A stretch of DNA of 64,000 nucleotides from Stereum hirsutum FP-91666 SS1 (lineage: Eukaryota; Basidiomycota; Agaricomycetes; Russulales; Stereaceae). The translations under genes were made by a program, and so were the position numbers. This document shows, in pieces, positions 57,005-64,000 of the stretch (its first letter is position 1; the number at the start of each line of letters is the position of its first letter). Under the pieces are notes generated by a model. It did not search any database and had not been told where the DNA came from. It saw only the letters and a list, made by a program, of their open reading frames with translations. The DNA lies in assembly GCF_000264905.1 (NCBI RefSeq), contig NW_006763150.1, positions 678,093 through 742,092 of the forward strand, in the 5' to 3' direction.

Positions 57005-60000
57005 ATGCCACCACCAGGTCTCTCACTCGCACAACAAATCGCGCAACTCGATGAGCCCGCTCCTCTCGGTGCGTCCTGCTTTATCATTTATTCTGACGAA
57101 GCTGTAAATGAATGAATGAACTTCGGGTCTGCAGACGTCGATCCGGAAGCCCTCCACTCGGGAGAACCGACTGAAGCTGGAGAAGGCGCGGGAATTGGGA
57201 TAGATATAGATACCGCTGCGAGGGAACATTATCTCGATGTTGGGTGCGTCGCTGTTTACTTATTTAAACAACGCCTCCCCATATATATATATTTTGCTCT
57301 CCTCGCCGCTATGTATTTTTATTGACGACTCTGCGATTATCTACGTATAGACCGTCCATCCTACGCAAAGCCCAAGACAGCATCGCGGATCCGAAATATG
57401 ACGGCGTGAGGGTCTCGAGGAAGAAGTTGTTAGAGATGGAGGAAAGTCAGAGTGGGAGTGCGGACGAGGGGGAGTCGGGGCTTGAGAATGACGACCTGGA
57501 AGTTCCGGGACATTCACATGACGAGGACGATTCTGAAGACGAAGACGAAGAGGAAGAGGAGGACGAGGACAAGGACGAAGAAGAGGAAGAGAGCGAAGAA
57601 GAGCCTCACCGAAAAACAAAACCGAACACCAATGGCGCGTCAAATTCAAATGATCCACCAGAACCGGAGCTGCAGCAAAATGTGAATGCGGATGATTTGT
57701 CGTCGACGTTAGCACAGAAACGTGAGGAGGATAAGAGGAAGGGGAGGGCGGTTGTTAAGCAGCTGGTGCGTATCATTTTGCTGTGTGTGGAGTTTTTGGT
57801 TTTTTGAGCGCGGTCAGACGCGAAGTTGCGCCACGCACGCGAACGTGTGATCGCGCATTACACTTCGCCGACCGTAACATCTTCTGCAGGGAAAATGTAG
57901 CCGAAAAGGCAGTGGAAACTACTGTCTTTTCCACCGTGTTCCAACAGTTGAAAAGATGTCATCTTCGGAACAGAAATGAAGGCGGAAAATGTTACTATCG
58001 GCGAAATGTCGACATACGCACCTGCGCCACATACATCTCGAGACCCACATTATCTTAAGCGAACATATGCGTTCCGTACGCTCAATACTTACTGCTCTTC
58101 TTTTGCTTTTGGTAATACCCAGGCCCTGTGGGATTCCCTCCTCGATGCCCGGATCCGACTTCAAAAGTTCGCCGTCGCCGCGAACAAACTACCCACCGTA
58201 AGTCCCTCATCTGTTGTTTTCATCCGTATTCGCCTTCTTCACTTCCTTCACATCCCTGTTCCACACAACATTTACTTTACTTTGCTTTGCGCCCATCCCA
58301 TCCCAACCTCCCCCCCAACTTCTCTCGATCGCACACACCCCGCAACACAATGAGCTCGCGATCTACCTTATACAGCCTCGATTTCGTCTTTTCATTCGAG
58401 TCTGCCTGCCTGTCTTGTGGTGTTGTGCAACGATGGCCTGCCTCGAGGTTTTCATGTTCACTTATCGTACTTTCTCACCTTCTTCGCACTTCGTTCCTGG
58501 TTCATCAATCCAATCCGATCCGATTTTTCCTTGTTGTCCGATCCGATCCTTCCTTGTTGCTTGTTCGCGGTCTGATGGGTCGCTACACGGTTGTTCTTTA
58601 GCCCGTGTGTGTGATCCGTTTTGTTTTTCATTTGAATTTATTTCTTATGAGGGGTGGGGGTGGCCGTCTTTGCCTTTTATTATTGTTATCATTATTTCTA
58701 TACTGTTTCGTCTCGCGGGCACTTTCCATCCCTTCTCATTCCTTGTCCAAAAAAAAGGTATCACTCGCTGACGTGCGTTCCATTTTCTAGCCATCCGCTA
58801 TCCCGCCCTACGTCGCACAACACCCAAGATGTCGCGAGGCGCAGGAACGCCTTGCGAGAGAGACGAAGAGACTGGGGGAGGAGATATGTGGGTTTAGGAA
58901 GGTGAGCAGTCATCTTCGTACTTTGCGGTTGTTTTAGTTTCGATCTTTGGATTTCGACTGGGCGTGTTCGTGGCGGGGGTATGTATGTCGCGGCTGGGTG
59001 AGTGGGTGGGTGTGATCGCCTAAAGGAGCCGTCTGCCACCCGAGGCATACAGGCATACATGGGCCTTCACAAGACTGCCTGCGATTATCGATGGTCGATG
59101 GAAGAAGGCCTGCCTGCATCCGTGCCACAAGACACGAGATGATGAGTGAGAGTCCACATTCGCCATTGTGTGCGCGGCTCATATCACCCATCATGATCAT
59201 TCGTCTTTTTGCACTTTGCTTCGTGTTCGCTCCTCGTGATTTATGCACACGGACACAACAGACGTACTGATTACGTCCCTCCCACCCTGCGTTTTTGAAA
59301 AGGATCTGATCAAGCGCGAGAATATCGATGTGGATCTGGACTTGGACGCGAGGCCTGCGAAGCGGAGACGCGTCATTGGAAATGGAGATGGAGGGGAGGA
59401 CGAGACGGGGATGGAGGTGGAGGCGGAGGCGGAGGCGGAGGAGCTGTTGAAGGAGGCGAGCGAGGATGTGGTGAGGATGGAGCATGCGTACGTTTCTTTA
59501 CTTTCTTCCTCTCTCTTTTTTCCTTCATTTTTCTTGATTTGTCTGGTTCGACGGTTTCTGGATTTTCGACGTCATTTGCGGTTCATTTTTCGTCGTTTGG
59601 CACGCGGTCATACGCCCAGTTCCTCTTCTTCGTTTCCACCATCACCATCTCTTCGTGGGCTAGACTCACGCGTTTCGAGATTGGGAATAGAGACTCAGAT
59701 AGGGGCTTGTGGCGGATGGTGTGGCGGGGCGTGGATAGGGGGTGGCGCAGGTGACCTCACGACTTTCATATCAGGCGTTTGGCTTGATCAGTGTGGGTGT
59801 CTGTTGAGCGCGCAATGGGTGCTTACTACCAAGTGCAATAGGTGCTTGCTAGAGAGCGCAATGGGACTGTTGAAGTGCTCATTCGCTCGTCACTCATTGT
59901 TGGCGGGGGCAACACTTGATTTTTTGGAGTGTTCGGTTTCATGCGGGGCGATCTGCAGGATGTTTCATATTTCCTCGCAGTCCTTGCCGTCGACAGCGAT

Positions 60001-61521
60001 GAGCCCGAACATTCGCGGTAGACTGAACGGGCAGCACTGATTCATTATTAATCCAGAGGAAGGTCTGCAGCCGCACCTCGATGAGCCCCTGTCAGTCTCA
60101 TGTCTCGATCCGTCCTTCTCCTTATCCTTTTAAAGTGGCGTCGCCCCAAAGCGGCTCTCCGCTTCGTCGAGCTCAGGCCCGGGAGATACTGATTCTCGAT
60201 CGTTGCTGCGCAGTGTGCACTGGGCGTTATGGGTTCATGGTGCTCCAGCCATCGGAACCCCTGATGACCTGGATAGAGGTTCCCTGATGACTGGATAGAG
60301 GGTTCATATCTGCTATCTTCAGCCTTCGCAAGAAGTCGTTCTTCGGCTCCTGTGTCCTCGGGATTTGGTTACGCGGTTCATCCTTAAGTTACTGGGGCTT
60401 ATAGGATAGGACGGAGGAGAAGTTCATGCGTTGCTGTTGGATCGATCATGATTCATCGGAGGTCGAACCGTAACCTTGTCCACTGCGCCCTGTGCCCTTT
60501 TCACTTTTCACTTTTTAATTGATTTGATGGTGACGGTTCTGGTTGGATTCATGTGGCGCGTGAGCAGACTTTGCCTTTTGATTAGATGGGTTGCGTTCGA
60601 GCTTCTTTCTTAATCCTATTCTATTTCCATTTCCATTCCTATGTCGTTTGAATGCTCGTTATTTCCGGATCCGAGTACGAACACTGACCCTTTTTCTTCT
60701 CCCTTTTTCCGTGGTGAAACAGGTATCACAAGCACCTCACACAGACCCTTCACAAATGGTCCGCCAAAGTCGCGGCCGTGGCGCCCGAAACGCTCCGTTC
60801 GTCAAATAAAAACTCGTTCTCCGCCGGGAAAGGCGGGAAGGCATCAGGTGGGGTGAAAGGTGTGGGGGAGCAGGTGGACGAGATATTGAGGGCGGATGGG
60901 GAGAAGGTTAGGAAGAGGACGAGGGTGAGGAGGTCGAAGGGATCTAGAGTGCATTTGCATTTGCATTTGGGCGAGGGTGAGGTGGAGGGAGAGGAGGTGG
61001 AGAAGGGAATGGGGGTGGATGGGGACGAGGACGAGGAGGTTTTTGATGATACTGATTTTTATCAGCAGTTATTGAGGGATGTGATTGAGGCGAAGGGAGC
61101 GGGTGGGGGAGCGGGCGGTGGGATGAGCGAGGATTGGATGATGATGCAGAAGCAGAGGAAGGCGAGGAAGAATGTGGACACGAAGGCTAGTAAGGGGCGC
61201 AAACTTCGGTACGTTTTTCCCCTCCAACTCCCTCTTCCTTCTCTCTCCTTCTGCGAGATCGTTCGTGCTGACATCTGTGCATTCGGCCGTTCGGTTAGAT
61301 ATGAAGTCCACGAAAAGATCCAAAACTTCATGGTCCCCGTACCGCTCCACAACGCCTGGCACGAATCGCAGATCGACGAGCTGTTCGCGTCGTTATTGGG
61401 CAAAGGGTTCGAGCATGCTAATAATGGGGGTCATGCAGTCGATGACGACGTGGATGGCATGGGTGTTGAGAGGGTTGAGCTGGGTGCGGAGGCTTTGAAA
61501 GGATTTAGGGTGTTTGGGTAG
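57005..61521 (+). CDS. BFR2: BFR2/AATF ribosome-biogenesis factor
   Basis: Nucleolar protein of the small-subunit processome. Eight exons join in phase. They start MPPPGLSLAQQIAQLDEPAP, then DVDPEALHSG and the conserved PSILRKAQDSIADPKYDGVR with SRKKLLEME, an acidic tract, KRKGRAVVKQLALWDSLLDA and RIRLQKFAVAANKLP. REAQERLARETKRLGEEICG, a Lys/Arg-rich exon, and YHKHLTQTLHKWSAKV follow. The TRAUB-type end is DTDFYQQLLRDVIEAKG, SKGRKLRYEVHEKIQNFMVP and IDELFASLLGKGF. The protein looks complete. Four of its introns are very long for this genome: 357, 593, 401 and 1,235 nt, against 50-75 nt elsewhere, so the gene covers 4.5 kb for a protein of ordinary size. The short first two and last introns are normal. 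Confidence 0.93.
57766..58122 (+). other. long intron 3 of BFR2 (357 nt)
   Basis: Donor GTGCGT and acceptor CCCAG. It contains a local inverted repeat (aaaaggcagt and actgtctttt around a 7-nt loop). No coding or clear RNA gene is seen. Confidence 0.7.
58198..58790 (+). other. long intron 4 of BFR2 (593 nt)
   Basis: Donor GTAAGT and acceptor TCTAG. The sequence is rich in T and C across most of its length. No embedded gene is seen. Confidence 0.7.
58902..59302 (+). other. long intron 5 of BFR2 (401 nt)
   Basis: Donor GTGAGC and acceptor AAAAG. No embedded gene is recognised on either strand. Confidence 0.65.
59488..60722 (+). other. very long intron 6 of BFR2 (1,235 nt)
   Basis: Donor GTACGT after GAG CAT GC and acceptor AACAG before G TAT CAC. 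It holds a 24-bp imperfect tandem duplication (60258-60304, each copy with TGATGA), a spaced repeat of gcgcaatgggtgctt-like units near 59790-59860, and two cgatgagccc motifs (59997, 60080). An embedded small RNA gene is possible but not shown. Confidence 0.7.
60258..60304. repeat. 24-bp imperfect tandem duplication
   Basis: Two copies of ccctgatga(c)ctggatagagg followed by gtt stand side by side within BFR2 intron 6, differing by single bases. Confidence 0.7.
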
Positions 61522-62131
61522 TGTATTTGTTCATGTCGTGGCACTGCTCTGATCTTCGTGTCTTGTTCTGTATGTGAACTATACTCGTTCGTACCCTAAG
61601 CATAGTACGAGGTTTAGACGATGTCTGCTTGGACCATTCACTTCGAATATCAGGTTCATGTCGGTCACATAGAATGCGATCTCCTGCTGGTAGAACAGAA
61701 CACAGTCAACAACAAAAAAAAAACCGACCCGAAGAAATTGTAGAACAGTAGTGGGTGACGATCCAGCAATCTACGAGCATTCCTTGAGGCACACAAACAC
61801 AGACACCGGAGAATCGACTTGGGCCTCCTTACTGAGCATTTGACCCTCTAGGATCCGGGAGGAAAAATCCCTGTGGATGGCCATCCAGTATCGAGTCGAC
61901 GACGGCGCGATCTAGTCAAAAACTGACGAATAATGTCCTATAATCTGGATCAAACCTCTGGACAGGTCTTGGCAGCTTATAGGCTGGCAAGACCAGAGAA
62001 TGTGCCGTGACAAATGTGTGTTGCTGTGCTACGGCGAACGGATTAATCATGCCGCTTTGGAACATCGATAGCCACGACCAAGATGAAAGGGATGCACATT
62101 TGCCAGCAAACACGCCATAGATACAAGCGCA
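61522..62131. other. convergent intergenic region
   Basis: BFR2 and copy B of the unnamed family end toward each other here. No gene, repeat or terminator signal is clear. Confidence 0.45.
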
Positions 62132-63432
62132 CTACAGTAGTCGTTCATCCCGAACATGATGTAGCGCCAAGGCGGCATTGTCCAATTCCTCCGATTTTCG
62201 CAGGCCTGTAGAAGGTCCTGCGTTGCTCTGTTGACCTTGCGAGGACCTTGGGTGCAAGAGTTGAAGTGCGACCTGCCAACTGCTTTTGCTAACATTCTCC
62301 AAGTGCAGAAGGACGAGATCTGTGGCTTGAATGCCATCCGGCCCTCCGATCTTCCACTTCTGGTTGGCTGCGGCAGAGCCAGCATCGCCTGCGTCGTCCA
62401 TCGAGCGGTTCTGGTGTTCCTGATGTCAAAGTCAAGTCAGAATAGGTCAAACATCTACCAAGGACAAGAATGCGTACGGTGATGAAACGCTCCACGGTCT
62501 TTGCGACATTCTTGGCCAACTTGGCCCGAGTCACAGGCTGCGGTGGTGTCCTGAAGTCGCGGGTGGGGATCTGCCTGGACCAAAAGGCATAGCCAGGCCA
62601 CTTATTCCCAAATGAGCATCAGACGTCGTCCACACTGAGGAAGGTGACGAGAAACTCACACTGATGCGAACCGAGATGGAGGGCCCGCAGTCGCTAAGCA
62701 TCGAATCGTCACGCCCTTGCAAACCGGAGATCCGATTTTGCATGATCAGCAAGATGGGGAGACCGTCAATGAGTTGGCCGTCCTTGGAGTCCTTGAAGTA
62801 AATAGTGGGCTTCAATTCAATCTCTTCAACGTAGCGTTTGCGGTCGCTCATAGCGTGGGGCTTGTATCGTTTCTGGGGTACGATAGGTCCGCGGACAAAG
62901 GAGTTCACGATGACTGTTCCACGAGGACCAGGAGCAGAAACGGAACGGCCACGAGACGCGGGGCTAAGAATAGAGGAAGATCTCCACGAGGGAGTGGGCG
63001 GCGTCGAAGGCGGGTCTTGCCAGAGGGTAGCTTCTGAGGGACTTGGAGATGAGACCTTGAGCGACGAATAAGATAAGTTGAAAACATCATTCCTGAGGTG
63101 GATCATGTTTGATTCGAGCAGACACTTACTGGCGACTCAGTTGGCGGAGAGGGCGCCTCGTGACGTCTCTCCAACGAGACGCTTATGTGTGGAGAAGAGG
63201 GAAATCGATTTGAATCATCCGTAGAATAAAGAAGGTTGCTTGGGGATACAGTGGCACTAGTCTTGACGGAAACATTGGGAGAGTCCTGACGGTGACAGCT
63301 AATATGAGAAATGCAGAAAAATTGGTGATGACCTACACACCTCCTGCAGCGAGGAATTACCGAGCGATGTTGATTTAGGTTCAACCACATCACCCTTGGC
63401 TTCGTATTGATGGGAGGCGTGTTCAGACATAG
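62132..63432 (-). CDS. conserved unnamed family, copy B
   Basis: Paralogue of 44452-45853, on the same strand. It starts MSEHASHQYEAKGDVVEPKS; exon 2 begins at EDSPNVSVKTSATVSPSN and ends PPTESP. The core exon has VSSPSPSEATLW, SRGRSVSAPGPRGTVIVNS, YKPHAMSDRKRYVEEIELKP, DGQLIDGLPILLIMQNRI and GRDDSMLSDCGPSISVRIS. WPGYAFWSRQIPTRDFRTPP and RAKLAKNVAKTVERFI follow. The last exon (AANQKWKIGGPDGIQATDLV, SKSSWQVALQLLHPR) is longer than in copy A and ends HHVRDERLL. By eye the core is more than four-fifths identical to copy A, with the same intron positions, and even the intron before WPGY is recognisably alike. The N-terminal exons are unrelated. Both frames look intact, so both copies are probably functional. 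Confidence 0.86.
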
Positions 63433-64000
63433 CAGAGGGACGAAGAGGAGGGGAGTGAGTAGAACAAAAGTAGGAGAACGAATCTTATTTAAGACAGCTG
63501 TAAATGCAAATGTGATAGATGGTGATGCAAGAATTGACCCCATCTTCCGAGATGAGTGATGGTACATCCGTCTCGAAAACTCGACTGCTTGTCCTGTGGT
63601 TGTATGCAAACCAATGGGGTATTATGTATGATGCTGAGTCTGTAACAGGGATGGTATCCATCAGCCCTTCAGCAATGATCTGCTCTACGTCGAGAATATC
63701 CCAGCGGCTTTCCAAACCAGTGTTCTGCTGGAAGAAATAACAGGGGTGAGAGTAACAGTGATACGCCCAAAACTGAACACTGGCCCTTTTAGAAAGATGA
63801 TCAAGATCACCACAGCGTTGAACTTGCGCGAAGACTGGTCGAACAAGAATGGTGGTCAATCGACAACATTGGCTCAACTATACGTGGGAGTCATCGTGAT
63901 GTCGCCTCAGATGAAGTGGGACAGAAAGATATCAATAAAAACATTCTCTAGGTTTAGGCGCCAGCACGCACCACCGTCTGTCATCGCCCATTTGCCCGTT
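63433..64000. other. right edge, copy B promoter side
   Basis: Pyrimidine-rich just upstream of the copy B start (ctcccctcctcttcgtccctc on the minus strand). No gene is seen before the window ends. Confidence 0.45.

Noticed and set aside
59488..60722. Calling a C/D snoRNA in BFR2 intron 6
   Set aside because: C-box-like motifs occur, but none has a matching D box with a closing terminal stem at a convincing distance.
34888..63967. The 15-mer gtttaggcgccagca shared by 34888-34902 and 63953-63967 as possible element ends
   Set aside because: One or two shared 15-mers are expected by chance in 64 kb, and flanking bases do not match.

Overview
The window reads as nuclear DNA of a filamentous basidiomycete, most likely a mushroom-forming agaricomycete. 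The grounds are short introns (mostly 50-75 nt) with GTRNGT donors and CAG/TAG acceptors, compact genes on both strands, pyrimidine-rich promoters, and gene families usual in that group. No species can be named. I see no bacterial, viral or clear transposon genes, no CRISPR array and no convincing tRNA. I support 22 protein genes, two of them orphan calls of moderate strength, and list two further ORFs at low confidence. All exon structures were read by eye from splice signals and protein family patterns.

Left part (1-16.7 kb): ribosomal protein eL37, the tail-anchored E2 enzyme UBC6 and the spliceosomal cyclophilin CWC27, all on the minus strand; a multi-membrane glycoprotein of unknown function (plus); two intronless orphan genes (minus); ribosomal protein eS4 (plus); and a DHA2-like MFS exporter (minus). 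Both ribosomal protein genes put the ATG alone in the first coding exon, and eL37 also has a 7-nt exon.

Middle (17-34.6 kb): a single-pass SH3 membrane protein with a repeat-bearing, Ser/Gly-rich ectodomain; a secreted unknown protein; an RGG plus NTF2-like protein; a spherulin-4/GH135-type protein facing, tail to tail, a secreted SsuA/THI5-like binding protein; condensin subunit BRN1; and a small orphan.

Right part (35.7-64 kb): a shikimate/quinate dehydrogenase and a quinate-permease-like sugar porter transcribed divergently, probably a small quinate-use locus; a gene-poor stretch (40.4-44.4 kb); a conserved gene of unnamed family (copy A); a second gene-poor stretch (45.9-48.4 kb); an ataxin-10 homologue; a large acidic AT-hook protein; the ribosome-biogenesis factor BFR2/AATF with unusually long introns; and copy B of the unnamed family, in the same orientation 18 kb from copy A.

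Most genes are housekeeping (translation, ubiquitin/ERAD, splicing, ribosome biogenesis, chromosome condensation). The accessory part consists of transporters, secreted proteins, the quinate pair and the duplicated unknown family. The best candidate for something undescribed is the duplicated family (44452-45853 and 62132-63432); next are the SH3 membrane protein and the long BFR2 introns.
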